A DNA stretch of 64,000 bases from Bimastos eiseni (GCA_959347315.1 OY365809.1:5417449-5481448), one strand, 5' to 3'. Shown: positions 12,107-24,206, counted from the stretch's first letter. Notes: generated from the sequence alone by a model not told the origin. Program-made: numbers and translations.

Positions 12107-12857
12107 TGCTGTGGCAACTGACATGAAGCGCTACCTGTCTTCGGTTATCGAGACCTGTTCGTGACCGCCGTCAACTGACCGACTGTCCTGCAAGCGGCTA
12201 TAGGTTAGTTTCAGTTTTTATGAAGGTTTGCGAAAAATCCCATAGATTGGTTGCTAATGAAATCGTGGGGTCGTTTGGAAGATTCTAATTAAGTAGCAAA
12301 ATGTCGACCAGGATAATGAAAAAGGAGCATTTTATATCTTCTCTGCCTGTCTCTTTCCTAAATTCCTCTTCCTTTTGTCTTAAGTCTGTCTACAGCTCTA
12401 TTATCTCTATTTCCCTCTTCTTGGGTCTGCTCAGGGGTGTCAATACCCCCTGAGCGATGGAGGCAAACCCTCTGGTCCAAGATGTTAGGAAGGCAAGATA
12501 TTCCCCCCTAAGACTAATAAATTATCCCCCATCTGAAATTGCCTTGGACCCTCCCTCCTATCTGGACTCCCCTGAGTTTGCTGACCCTATTTTCTCTTTT
12601 CTTGTGCCCAAAATGTTGTCTTAGGTGTGGCTGCCTCCTTGTTGTGGATGAAGAAAGCTTTTGGCAACATTGTCCCTAAGCTTTGCTGTTGAAAAAAAAG
12701 TTATTTTGGCATACTGCAGCTCAGTTAAATGATATATGTATACAGTTACTGTTTGCTATCTTTCAATCTATCCTATTCTACGTCTTTTTCTCCCTGTTAT
12801 CTAGTTCACTCCATTTCTTAACTTTATGACATTTTGCATTATTGTTTTGTCTTTTAG

Positions 12858-13019
12858 AACTGACTGGAAACCATCACAGACGACCTGAGATGCCTGGAGA
12901 GTGGAGATGTCATTGGACGAAAACGAGAAGAACCTGGACATGGACAGAGGAGACGAGTGAAGGAGGAGGAGATGCGTTGCTCGATATGAAGACCTACATG
13001 GGAAGGACTACAGTACTGA
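12858..13019 (+). pseudogene. Decayed copy of the candidate exon
   Basis: This is the copy-B equivalent of 10515-10653. The acceptor (cttttag) is kept. The equivalent frame is conserved in the middle (EMSLDENEKNLDMDRGDE) and is then closed by TGA, and an earlier TGA lies near the 5' border. The donor is weakened to CTGA|GTTAAG. Kept frame plus stops suggests pseudogenisation after duplication. Confidence 0.4.
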
Positions 13020-13080
13020 GTTAAGTTTTAGGATTCTAAGCTACAGAATTAATTGCTTTATACTAGGTTAGATGAATGTG

Positions 13081-13295
13081 GGACGCGGTGGTGTAGCGAT
13101 GCACGTTCTATGCCGTGTTAGTGGAAGGTCGCAGACTTCAAACCACTCCGACCCTGGTCACTGGACAAGTTGATTGTCCAGAATTGTCTGTGAGGAAGGA
13201 AGGCAATGGAAAATCACCTTACCCTTGTAAAACGTGGGTGGCATATAGGCCAATTGATGGACCTGTCTGAGGGCTATGGACTCATCATCATCATC
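13081..13295 (+). repeat. tRNA-derived SINE with (ATC)n 3' end
   Basis: It starts 'ggacgcggtggtgtagcgat', which resembles a tRNA A-box region, followed by 'cgcagacttcaaaccactcc' at the B-box position. A non-tRNA body ('ccagaattgtctgtgaggaa') and a short ATC repeat follow. A truncated relative lies at 10690-10850. Confidence 0.6.
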
Positions 13296-13930
13296 AGACT
13301 GTTTCATTACTTTCTATTTCCGTTCTCAGTGCATTCTGTGTTTTTCACTTCCGTTTCACTGACCTACTCTGAGTTTTTACTCTAGATCTCCTTTCTCATT
13401 TTCTTTTTTGTCTTATTCTTCACTTACTTTGGTCAGTTTCGGTATACGTTAGTTTTAGATCCGTCCCTGTATTCTCCTTTGATTAAGTTCTGATAATTGA
13501 TTACCTCCACAACGACCACAAGTAAACAATTCAACACGAATAAGTTCCATTTAAATGCACAGACGAAAAGAAAATGGCATACAGTATAAAAATTATGCTG
13601 CTACATATAACTATAATCGTAATCGTTAACTTCTCACAACTTTTAAAGCGCCACTCGAAAGCCTAATTCAGGACACCAGTTTATTGAATGATTATGTTGC
13701 GTTCAGTCTGATATGAGAAGATTAAGGTGTTCGAAGACAGTTTTGTTTTCACCTCAGACCTGAGGTCAACACAGAACTACTAACTGCTTGCTTAAGAAAA
13801 TGTGATGGGCCAAATGCGTCACATTTTCTCTGTAGGGCCCTGGCTTTGCATATTATCTATTAAGTAGCTTACATTTGGGTAGTCCACTCATTACAAGTCT
13901 CTCAGGCAGTTCATTATTTCCCATTTTGAC

Positions 13931-15950
13931 GTAGTACTCGTTAAACTGACGTAGTTTTCTGTGATTGAACGTTATTAGACGTTACAATCAGAGGGGTATA
14001 AGCAGATACTCTAAACTATATAGCCTACATTATGCTTTCAATCTCTCACTCACTTTAACCTTGCTTCTCGCTCATAAGTATGTACTGCCTCTGCTGCGTC
14101 CATATTATTTCAGTTTCGATCTTACTTTCAGTCTCATGTTTGTCGCACTTTTTCTCAACCAAACGGCATATTTTCTTCATCACACTCTATACTAACCAAT
14201 TTCTCTCTGCGTAGGCCTATCTAATAATGATAATTTTCTCGATACACTTGTCTATCTGTCACCCTATGTGCTTCCTTATTTATCAATTGATGTATAGATC
14301 TGTTTATTCGTGCATCTATCAATTTGTCTAATATTTCTTTCTCAGTCTTATCTATCTAGATATCTATCTGTGTATGTAGGCCTACCTATTGATCAATTCA
14401 GTTATGTGCATCAATTTATCTAGCTATTAATTCATCTCTCTATCTGTAATTTCTCTCTTTCTCTGCCTTATCTTTCTATTTCTACAGATCTGTCTAATAT
14501 TTATCTATCTCCATTTATCATCTATGACTCTCTCTATTAATCTATCTATCTGTCTGTCTATCTATGTATCTATCTGTGTATATATCTGTCTATGCAGTCT
14601 TTCTTTCTATATCTGCCATGTCTATCTATCTATCAATCAATCTCTATCTAGGCCTAGGCCTATCATCTATTTCTCTATCTCTTACACCCAATCGCTAACC
14701 CTGTCTTTTGTTTTTTCTCAATCTTCAAACTAAGTGTCTCTTTTTCACTCTTTCGCTATCGCTGCAGTGCCTGTTCTCTCGCTCTCCGTTTTCTCTCATT
14801 CAGTTTTACTCTCACGGACTTGTTTTCGAGTACTCATTGACTTTTAGGCCTATACCTGTGTAGTAGGCCTATGTCGTTTCCGAACCTTCTCTGGCTATAG
14901 TATTTCTATGCGCAGTCATGTCTCTGATTTGCGTCTTTTCGCGTTTTGCCCAAGCGCCAATGTTTGCCTTGCATTTCAATCCTAGTAAAAGCAAATAACT
15001 CAAATTGAAAATTCCTAAAATTGGCTTAATTGTGCGTGATGCCAAACTTGTGATGACTTTCGACTGCCTGAGAGCTGTAATGAATGGCCTACGGAGACCT
15101 TTGCCAACACCTCCTCGTGGTGGTCTCTGGGAGTGCAGTTAATCCAACTGCTTGACTGCATGGCGAAGATTGGCAGCAGCACGTTGCCATTGTCTGTTTG
15201 TTTTCAGGATAGTGTGCTGTGCTGTTACTTCTGTACTATCTGATGACCAAGCTAGCTCTTAATTTACAGACGGTGACGACAATATCTTAATTTGATAAGC
15301 TTACTTCTATGCGTTAACGTTTCGCAGCAAAGTTATCCACTGTAATGACAATAGGCCTACATGTACTAGTGAGTTACTAATTAATATATATATCTGCTTA
15401 TATATATACATGTAAGGCGATAGCAATCAATAACTCAAACATCGCACCATTATTTGACTAGGCCTACTGGGTCCAATCAACACACGTCTTCATGAGAACC
15501 TTGGCAGTTTAGGTATCTCACATTTTAAACAGAAACACGTAGGCCTACAACACAGGTCTAGCATGTAATATTCGACAGCTGCATTCAAAAACATTCTGTA
15601 CAATCATGATCAATTTGTAGATCAAAGCTGAAGATCACGTGATTCAGCTTATCTTCTAGGATGACATTTGCATAAACCTACTTTGCACTTAGCACAGACG
15701 ATTCGCCATTCGCCAGTTTCCTTGAAGGCTTTAGCAAACTAAATATCATGCTGGTCATGCTTCAATAAGAATAGTCATGGTTGGTAGAGTATCATTTTCA
15801 TTTGTAAACACATTCTTCAATTTTGCTTATTGTTGCCAGATACAGTGAGAGTCCAATGAGGACACAGACAGCTGGGAAGGAGGACAAGTGATGTACGTTA
15901 CAATACACAGTCCTTAATTATGTTACAACTTACAATACACAGTCCTTGTA
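13931..15950. other. Low-complexity intergenic DNA, no gene seen
   Basis: 14220-14670 is an imperfect TCTA/TCTG tetranucleotide tract. 14700-15000 is C/T-rich. AGGCCTA motifs are dense here, for example 14213, 14377, 14651, 14847, 14864, 15352, 15459 and 15540. No exon is supported. Confidence 0.5.
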
Positions 15951-16245
15951 TTACAATGCGATATTACGGCGAGATTCTAGTTCCGGTTTGATCTTCTGAC
16001 GATGACTCTGTCTAGTTTGACCTTCTTCGGAACGTACAAGCAGACGTCCCTCTGCACATTGAATCGATATCCGTCCTTCCCGATCAACCAGTACGTCCTC
16101 AGAAAGACGTTCTCCTGAACAGGTAAACATCACGAACAATTATTATTATAATGGCGAAATATAATTATATAGCTTATAATTATCTCTTACTGATGCATAT
16201 TTCTAGGCCATTGTCGTTTATAATAATTATAGGCTAGATTATTAC

Positions 16246-16278
<33 letters not shown>

Positions 16279-17856
16279 GTTGGCGGTGGTGATAGTAATG
16301 ATGATGATGATAGTGATGATATCTATTAGTATTAATATGATTATAATTATTATTATTATTATTGTTATAGGTCTTCGTCCTCATCGGGCTGAACAAAAGA
16401 GCCCTCCAGGGGTTGCAATGCCTACCTGGAAGAGGGTGAAGAACTCTCCCAGTCTTTTCAGGGCATAATTATTGGCGCATTTTGCTGCCAGCCTGCGCCA
16501 TACATATCCGATGACAATCGGTCTGAGGCCCTCTGATTTCTTGGAAAGAGCGATAAACAGCCTCCAAATATCAGTTCACGTAACGCGAGTGGACAATCAC
16601 CACGCAGCAGTACATTCATGAAGTCCGTCGTTGACTGGAGTAATGTACCAGCCAATTCCCTGGTGTTTATTAGGTCGAGTAGATGCTGGGGTCGGAGCCC
16701 ATTCGGACCCCCCGCTAAACCCTCCGGGAACGATCTAATCGCATCTTCCACTTCTCTCACAGTGACCTGGAAAGAACACGTTTGTGACGACTCGGGCAAG
16801 TCTGACATTTGGTCCGTCCATTCCATTTGCTGGGTGTCTTTCCTGCACAGCGTTAAGTGATTCGGTCGTCGCCTGGACTGGTCTGTCCTGACTGCAGAGT
16901 ATACGTGATGCGGCCCTGATGTTGCCCTCCTCCACCTTGGCATTCACCGCTGCCAAAAATATCTCTCGAGCATCTACCCTCCTTCGTGTCCCTGACACAC
17001 AATCTGCTTCCACATCGTCCTCTCTCACGTAGTCCTTATTCTCGAGGCGTCTTTTAACCACATTTGCCGCGTTACGTCTGCGGCCAGTCCGCTGTGGCTG
17101 TGCAAGAACGCTGGAGGCAAAGCGAAGCAGCTGATGCCATGTCTCAATGCTACTTGAGTCGTTGTTAATGGAAGCCAGACGTCTGTCGAGGGCATGTGAA
17201 CAGGCGACTCGAGCAGCCTTCGGGACATGCTTCATGACGCCTCCACTTCTTTTTCTCGGGTGGTTGATATCTCTTGTTCCTTGATGCAGAAACGCCTCGC
17301 CTCGCTGGGTCAGCATCTCTGACCCTTACTGAGCACCGTCTGTTAATGATTGCATGTCCGTCACCGGACCAGATTATTATTATCATTATTATTACAGTAA
17401 TTTTATATAGTGCCCCTTTAAGTTTACCTACTCAGAAGCGATCCCAGCTCAACCCCGGCCGAACAGAACAGTCTTAAGAGTAGGTATTAATAGGTATTTT
17501 TCGAAGGATGGTAGGAGCCCATTCTTTGTCGCAACACCAGACACTGAGAAGACGCGGCGCTGTCTCATAGCAGTCAGAGAACGGGGTACAATAAGTACAG
17601 CTTGTCCAGCGGAGCGAAGAGAGCAACAGCTTTGGCATGCGGTCGTACGGGCCCGAAAGGAAGAGGGCGATGCTAATCAGCTTTGTTAGCACACACTGCC
17701 TTAAAACAACAACTATAGCCTTTTTTTAAAGAAGAATGCTTGCAGTGTAACGAAAGCAACGTTTCTAAATAAATTATAGGGCTACTCGATGAAATAGGCC
17801 TACTGCAATTTAGTACGATTCTGTCTCAACATGTCGCATTAAGAGATTTTGATATA

Positions 17857-17887
<31 letters not shown>

Positions 17888-20800
17888 ATACATATTTATA
17901 TGTATTCTGCTCCTGCACTAAACAGTATCATCACTTACTAGGCCTGCTACCGTAGCACCACGCAATCTCCTCAGCTTCTGCAGGCTCACCCGATTTCTAC
18001 CTGGCATCGGAAATAAAAGAAAGGTTTTTGAGCCTATCGCGGCTTGATCTGGAACAGCACGGTTGATAGGGCCTAAAGCTGCATGGTCTCCCTGCCAACG
18101 TGGCTTTGACAGACGCTGAGAAATTTTCTCAGATTTACATTACATTATATATTGGCCTGTTTCTACAACGTCTATGCAAATGGCCTTCAGCCGTTGACCG
18201 ACCTTGACCTCCACTTGACCCCGATCTTCAAACTCGTAGTTACCCAATCCATCGAGTATTTGTTTACAGTCTTCGCTCACTTGAATCCGCAGGGCTGGAC
18301 AGAAACAGCACGGACTTGAGTAATGAGACTGTTCAATCATAATCGTAATCAGGTATTTATATAGCGCCACTTTACGTCAGAAACGCTCCAGACTCGTTTT
18401 TGTGTTATTTGCATAGGCCTAGGCCTACTTCGTTTTTAATTATAATTATTTATAACATGGTTTATTTTAAAGCTCATTGAAAGCCAATACACTTAAGAAT
18501 TGCTTTTTTAGATCAAACACTCTAGCGTAGCTCTATTATGACCACAAGGACACACGTTCACTGGTGTTAAAACGCATTCAGTTCCGCCATTCACTAGATA
18601 ATGTTGCCCAATAACTTCCGAAAAGTCACAACAATGGGACAGAGCAAGAACCTGCACGGTGTTCCATCACTAGACCATGACCGCTTCACCATAAATTAGT
18701 ATTATGTCGTATCTAGACATCTATAGTCCACCTGCCCCCAATTGTTGAGAGTGTACCTTGTCCAGTCGATTCCATTCGCGATGCTATGTTGATTGTTTCA
18801 CCGAGAAGACAATAGCGAGGCATCTGAACTCCAACCACAGCAGCCACGCACGGACCTACACAGTCACGTGTTTACGCCACCATACAGAGGTTCATAAAAT
18901 ACCTTCACGTACATTCATTCATACATACATATACATACATACATATACATACATGCATACATACATGCATACACACATACATAATTTCTGTAAAGATGAA
19001 CATTTGTACGTGTGTGTATGTATTTATCCATTTAAGCTTATTCATGCATTTGTATGTATGCATATCATATCCATTTATTCATGCATTCATAAATGCATGT
19101 ACACTTGTATATATTTACATAATAATTACATATGTATACACTCTTAAAACTGTAGAGTTCTGTAACCTATGACTTGCTTAATTGTCATGGTAACGTTGCT
19201 CGGACCAACAACTGCGTTGGCAGTGATGTCCAATTGGTTAGAGCGGTCGGCCTGTAACGCGGAGAGTTCGGGTTCGATCCTCGTTCAAGGAGTTACTGTG
19301 TAGAGACCTTGAGAAAGTCCTTCGTGCACCATTGCTAAGCAATATACATGTATCTACAACTGTGCCGTCGAGCCGTGTGCGCACTTCTGAACCAGTTGTA
19401 AGTAGGTCAATATCAAAGTACAGTTGTAGGCCTAGATGTATTGTTGCGTTATATTTCAGCTATAAATGCAGAGATGTTTAGCACATCGGAAATTACTGTG
19501 CGCTAACATGTCCTGACAGAGCATTTGTTTGTGCACCTTTTTCGAAGACGTTTCCAGCTATGAAACTTTACCTAAATAGCAACGCCACCGAGTTAAAAGG
19601 TGGAAATCTCATATCAGTATACACATGAACATATACCATTTGTATACATACATACATGATACACTGATACATACGCACCTACGTACATTACATATTATAC
19701 GTGTAAACACACACGTTATGCACATGCAAATCCACACGGCTGTCTTAGGTATTATTCGGTGTCACCTATTTTGAAAATTATGTAGAATCTTGAATATATT
19801 GAACGCGTACAATCGTCGTAGTGTGTCCCACTCCTAATCCTACCTGAATGGAGTCCTATCCGGAGCATGAGTTTTCCATGTGGCTTGTGTGGAATGACGA
19901 ATGAGGTCGTCATGTGGAGAAGATCGAGAGCCAATGTGGCTAATTCTCCGGCGTGTCTAACGCCATTCGTCCGAGGACAACCACTAACGATGACGTAGGC
20001 ATCGCCTATCGTCTCCACTTTATACACGTCGTATAAGTCGATGCGACTGTCGAACTCGGTGTACAGCTTATCCAGAAACTCAACGACCTACGACGGTAAA
20101 CCACTACGATGATGATTTCGATTATTATGATTATCATCATTATTATTATCAATATCATTATTATAATTATTCAATCATCATTGCCATCATGGTGGTGATG
20201 ATGATGATGATTAAGAGGATTATTTTTGTCATCATTGTGAGTATGGTCATCAATTATGACTATTGTCATCATCGTCGTCATTATCATCATCGTCATTATC
20301 ATCATCGTCATCTTTGTCATCACCATCATCATCATCACGTTATTATCATATTACATGTAGGCAATCATGAAATTATGAAAAACGCCATAATTGCTATTAT
20401 TGTGTGAAGAGCCCCCTCAGCAAAGCTCAGCGAGTGGTGGCATGTCACTCGCAGGGGCTGTTGGCGGTCCCCCTTTGAAGAGCCACCGAAATCTGTTGGA
20501 GTAAGTATGAACTTTCCAGTGGTCACGGTTGTCATTCATTATCCGGTTCCTTCCCAACTCCACAATGGTTACCATAAGCAACAGATCTGACCTGCATCGG
20601 TGTAGATGATGCGGATATCTTGGTGAATCCGACGATGTCGCTGACATAGATGGTCACTGATTGGTAACACTCGGCCAGCACCGATTTATCCGTCTTCAGG
20701 TCTTCAACGATACTCTTCGGAAGAAGTCGACACAAGAGCACTTCTGTCTGCTTCATATCCGCCTCCATTGACTACAACAACCGATCCACAGGTGGCGCTT

Positions 20801-23800
20801 ATGAAAACCAACATGCATCTTTTATTATCCCTAATTGGTTATCTGTTACGAAAAGCGTAACACATTTTGTATTTGTGTGTGTGCGTGCGTGTGTTGGTGT
20901 GTGTTTGTGTGTGTGTGCGTGTGGATGTATGACACTTTAGGATCAATGATAACAATGACGACGACCAGGACGATGACAATGATGATAGCCTGCGAACAAC
21001 CGTCGAAGTTCCCCGAACATTCCAGGAAGAGCGGAACCAACAAGAAACCCAGTTCATATTGTATCTCTGTGCAATAGGGATACATATCGTGGGCTTTGAC
21101 GGTGCTTTATTACGCGACTGTCTAGTGGGCACTGGGCAGCCTGCAGGACTGTAGAAAATTGATGATGGTGGTGCGTGGTACCAATGTTGAAGTCGGCAGA
21201 TGATTGTGACGAATTTACGATGCAACCTGTCGTTTCAGTACCTCGATTTGACGCCGAAAATCCTGCCTCAGTTGCTGGAGTCCAGCTGTGAACTGATGGA
21301 CAAACTTGGTACTTAGTCCATACGACAGAGGATAAGCGGTCAACAGAAGGACGAGGATGACGGCGAACAGACCAATCCGGATGCTGTTAGTTTGCCGAAT
21401 ATCACGCACCTCTGATCGAATGTTCTCGATCTGAATTCTCTCTTCCATCAACCATTCAGATCTGTTTTCGTCTGTATTGAACAATGTCCCTCGGAGGGAG
21501 TGCTCCGAACAGCCGTCGAGGTTCCTCGAACATTCCAGCAAGAGCGCAACCAACAGGGAACCCAGTTCATATTGTATCTCTGTAGAAGAGAAATAATATA
21601 ATATGACTTTGATGATGCTTTATTATATATATATATGTATGTGTATATATCTATATATTACGCGATTGTCTAGTTGGCACTGCCATGGGCAGCGTGCAAG
21701 ACTGTCAATCAAGAGGTAAGAGTTCGTTTAGTTCGAGATTTATGGTCCATCTGCGCCCCAAGTCAACTCATCTATGATGAGTACATTGACTGCGCATGTC
21801 AGTGGGAAGATCAGACGGCGAGGAAGAGGATTGACCATCCGTTTTTATTATGCCGAGACTAAGAGGATTAAGTCACTTTCATTTCAATGGCTGCCTCGTG
21901 GATAGTTAAAGGGACTGCTCTTTGACTTCTGCTTCGGGACCGAGGGCAGACAACTAAAGTTTTGGAAACCTCGCGGAAACCTATGGATCCTTTAAAATAC
22001 CATTGGAAATACTTGGAAACCCACCAGTTATTGCTCCGGATACATGTAGTAGCCTATCTGGATCAACTCAAGAAGAATTGCCACGAGCAGATATGCCAGC
22101 ATTGGTTGTGGACTGTCGCGTCGCGACCAATTGTTGCTCAAGAGAAGTCACGTCCAAAGAAGAATCACTTAATATTGCAAAGTGAGTTTGTAGGCCTTGC
22201 TTCTACCTGTTGCTCCGGATTCAGTGAAACACCCATTGCAATCTAGGATCCCGCTCTGCACCGACCTTCATTCACTCAGCTAAATCTTACACTCATGCAT
22301 GGATCATTGCAATTCAATCATTGCCTTCGGTTAATTCAGTTTGCGTTGGTGTGTCAGTATTTCCAAGGGTATCAGAAGGAACCCAAGTAGGTTCTGTGCA
22401 GCGTTCATTTGGGAATAAGGCCCAATGTGACGTATAATGACAAAAAAGTGACCTGAAATGACTCGCTTACCTTCCAATCTATATTTGACGATCTTGTCCA
22501 ATTGTCGTAAGTCACTTCCAATCCTCGGCTCGAGCCACGATACTATATTATCGCCCACCCGTGGACATGCTGTAACAGTCGACGCCATGATTCTTCTGTA
22601 CTTGCATACACATTCAAGAATTGGTTGTGGACTGCTGTACATCTGTCGCGTCACGACCAATTGTTGCTCAAGAGAAGTCACGTCCAAAGAAGAATCACTT
22701 AATATTCTAGCGAACAAATCCTGAATATTCGATTGATTGTGTACTGTGAAATTTCTGCCACAAATGTAAAACATTTTAAGATTAGTCATTTATATGCGAA
22801 ATAAATATGAATTTTTACCGTAGCATATTAGGAAAGATGTCTGTTAAAAACATCATCATCTGCATGGCCCGAGAGGGTCCTGGAGAGCAAATGCCCCGCT
22901 CCCGGTAAATTTCTACAGCGCCCCCAATAGGATGTCGCAGTTTATTCGTAGGCGCTCAGTCGAACAAGTAGAAACCAAGTCCACGTTGCATCCTTGTGCA
23001 ATGAGAATTGGACCCAATGTATCACTGGGGCGTCGAAGACGACGGAGGGGGCGGGTCGATTCATCGGCACTTTCATGTGACGGCATTTCATGGATGAAAA
23101 GATAGAAAGAAAAAAGGGAACAAAAAAGAAAACAGAAAATGAGAAAAGAGTAGACGAGGAAAGAGGAAGGAGAAAAGAAGAGAAAAAACGATGGGACTCG
23201 AGTTAATGGCCGGAAGCGCAGCAACTGCATATCTTCACAGTCTGCAGAGCGCAACGAGTTGACTCAGGACTGCAACATAGTGCTCGTGAATAAGCTGGTG
23301 CTCTGCACTTGACTTTCTAGTGGCACTTTAGAAGTTCTGATATTACGATTGCAGCGCTCTTTGATTTATGTGCTGAAGACACATGTCAGCCAAAGGAGAT
23401 TCGCTCAGAACATGAAACCAGCGTAACTCATACTCTGTTCTATTCTATCCTATTATATTCTATTTATGAACTTATATAGCGCCTGTCAAAGTACGACCTA
23501 ATCAGTAGCGTCCGTTCCAAGTGCGACACCTCAATCAAATAAAAGTCTTAAGAGAACGAGCAGAAACAGAAGGGCCACAAGATACAATTTCAGCACGAGT
23601 TACAGCAGAAAGGACATTCCATATCGAAGAGCCAACAGAGGAATAGGCACAATGCTGAGCTGGTCCATCTGGTGGCCATTCTAGACCGGGGTATTAGAGA
23701 GTCATGACAATATAAGGAGTGGAGAGGACGTTATTATTCCATCATACGGTCGCCATAGAAAAAGCATCTGAATCGTCGAGTAGCGCTTCATAAATGTTCG

Positions 23801-24206
23801 ATGACAATCCCATTTACAGTTATAATACTGACAGCCGGAACCTGTGTTGGCTAAGAATTGACCAGATCATCTGCTGAGCCTCCTCCAGGAGTCCGTTGGC
23901 AAGTGTGTCCCAAGCAGAGATGACCTCCAGATGACCTTCGAGGTGTTGCAGATCAGACTGTCGACCTGCTGCCACTCCCAAGGAAACAATTGCCGTTACC
24001 ACGACAACGGCGTAGGGAATTCCGGCGGTTGCCATTGACAACCGTGTCAGAAGTCGTTCCTCGCGTCGCCAAAAGGCGGAGTATGATTCATCTGAATCTC
24101 CATCGATGGACATGGAGCTTGGCGGTCCTTCCTCTGTGACTTTCCCTGGAATCGTCTTTCCACCCACGTTGTGGTTCCTCTCACGATAACGATCGTCCAA
24201 CTCCAT
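15951..24206 (-). CDS. Receptor guanylate cyclase with NIT-like sensor domain
   Basis: Makes cGMP from GTP at the membrane. Exons (minus strand): 24206-23842, 22754-22471, 21579-21242, 20771-20592, 20087-19844, 18855-18757, 18294-18203; phases are fully consistent. Two alternative tails exist: 18115-18001 plus 16114-15951 (626 residues), or 18115-17918 unspliced (599). Residues 59-80 and about 284-304 are membrane segments enclosing a domain of about 200 residues of NIT size, though the usual NIT ERG motif is not seen. A short helix ([20 protein letters not shown]) leads into the class III cyclase domain. Metal-binding Asp374 (SDIVGF) and Asp418 (ETIGDAY), guanine-selecting Glu414 and Cys486 (MPRYC), and Asn493/Arg497 are all present. 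The usual FGDTVN reads LGETIN. No kinase-homology domain exists, as in invertebrate NIT-type cyclases. The first donor (CACAG|GTTCCG) and the tail exons are the weakest parts. Confidence 0.83.
16240..16370. repeat. TTA/GAT trinucleotide microsatellite
   Basis: ATT/TTA repeats grade into GAT/GTT repeats in the last intron of the guanylate cyclase, next to the LINE remnant. The long Asn- or Ile-rich frames here are artefacts of the repeat. Confidence 0.7.
16380..17370 (-). mobile_element. Degraded non-LTR retrotransposon (reverse transcriptase fragment)
   Basis: Two overlapping minus-strand frames, 17316-16735 and 16943-16458, together give the pre-RT region ([19 protein letters not shown], then [12 protein letters not shown]) and the start of the RT domain ([30 protein letters not shown]). 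The GP.GLRPQHL motif is typical of LINE reverse transcriptases. The frame is broken between the two pieces, and the catalytic YADD region is missing. It lies inside the last guanylate cyclase intron, same orientation, flanked by ATT microsatellites. Confidence 0.75.
17398..17692 (-). mobile_element. LINE 3' end fragment of the 'tatatagcgcc' tail family
   Basis: It begins (plus strand) with 'tatatagtgcccctttaagt' and 'ctactcagaagcgatcccag', the tail shared with copies at 18355, 23465, 34795, 39072, 42705 and 44889. Sequence beyond it resembles a LINE 3' region read on the minus strand. It is not autonomous. Confidence 0.5.
18900..19130. repeat. CATA-type microsatellite
   Basis: Imperfect CATA/TACA/CATG tetranucleotide repeats lie in the guanylate cyclase intron just upstream of the exon at 18855-18757. 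The open frame across it is a repeat artefact. Confidence 0.6.
19213..19440 (+). repeat. tRNA-derived SINE (family 1)
   Basis: The A-box-like TGGTTAGAGCGG and B-box GGGTTCGATCC occur at tRNA-like spacing. They are followed by a body ('gtagagaccttgagaaagtc') shared with the copy at 53325-53550, ending 'tatcaaagtacagttgta'. It sits in a guanylate cyclase intron. Confidence 0.75.
20100..20345. repeat. ATC/GAT microsatellite
   Basis: Mixed GAT, ATT and CAT trinucleotide repeats lie in the intron between the cyclase exons at 20771-20592 and 20087-19844. There is no coding content beyond repeat-driven frames. Confidence 0.65.
20990..21160 (-). pseudogene. Partial duplicate of guanylate cyclase exon 3 start
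   Basis: This copies the 5' part of the exon at 21579-21242 plus upstream intron. The acceptor (gcacag) and first codons ([18 protein letters not shown]) are present, then homology stops after DGCS and a GAT-type microsatellite follows. Shared intron sequence includes 'ttacgcga(c/t)tgtctagt'. It may be a cryptic or alternative exon that would truncate the protein. Confidence 0.65.
22102..22176 (-). pseudogene. Partial duplicate of guanylate cyclase exon 2
   Basis: 75 bp are nearly identical to 22620-22710 inside the exon at 22754-22471 (the [19 protein letters not shown] segment), except for one or two base changes and a 12-bp gap. No splice sites flank it. It is a local duplication in the following intron. 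Confidence 0.75.
23465..23720 (-). mobile_element. LINE 3' tail fragment in first guanylate cyclase intron
   Basis: It carries the 'ttatatagcgcctgtcaaag' tail and 'taatcagtagcgtccgttcc', homologous to the family at 17398 and 63350. It is a decayed remnant. Confidence 0.45.

Larger units (their letters stand above)
11490..13930. repeat. Tandem segmental duplication, copy B
   Basis: This is the downstream copy of the 9690-11475 segment. It is about 650 bp longer because it gained a small hAT element (11559-11695), an extra tandem repeat (11920-12106) and a C/T-rich insert around 12430-12600. It holds the decayed version of the candidate exon. Confidence 0.75.

Noticed and set aside
19213..19300. 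Functional tRNA gene
   Set aside because: A and B boxes are present, but acceptor-stem pairing is poor and the sequence continues into a body shared with another copy at 53325, so it is a SINE.
22913..23254. 113-codon minus-strand frame as an extra NIT-cyclase exon
   Set aside because: The exons at 23842 and 22754 already join in the correct phase. The frame is dominated by a purine-rich low-complexity stretch.
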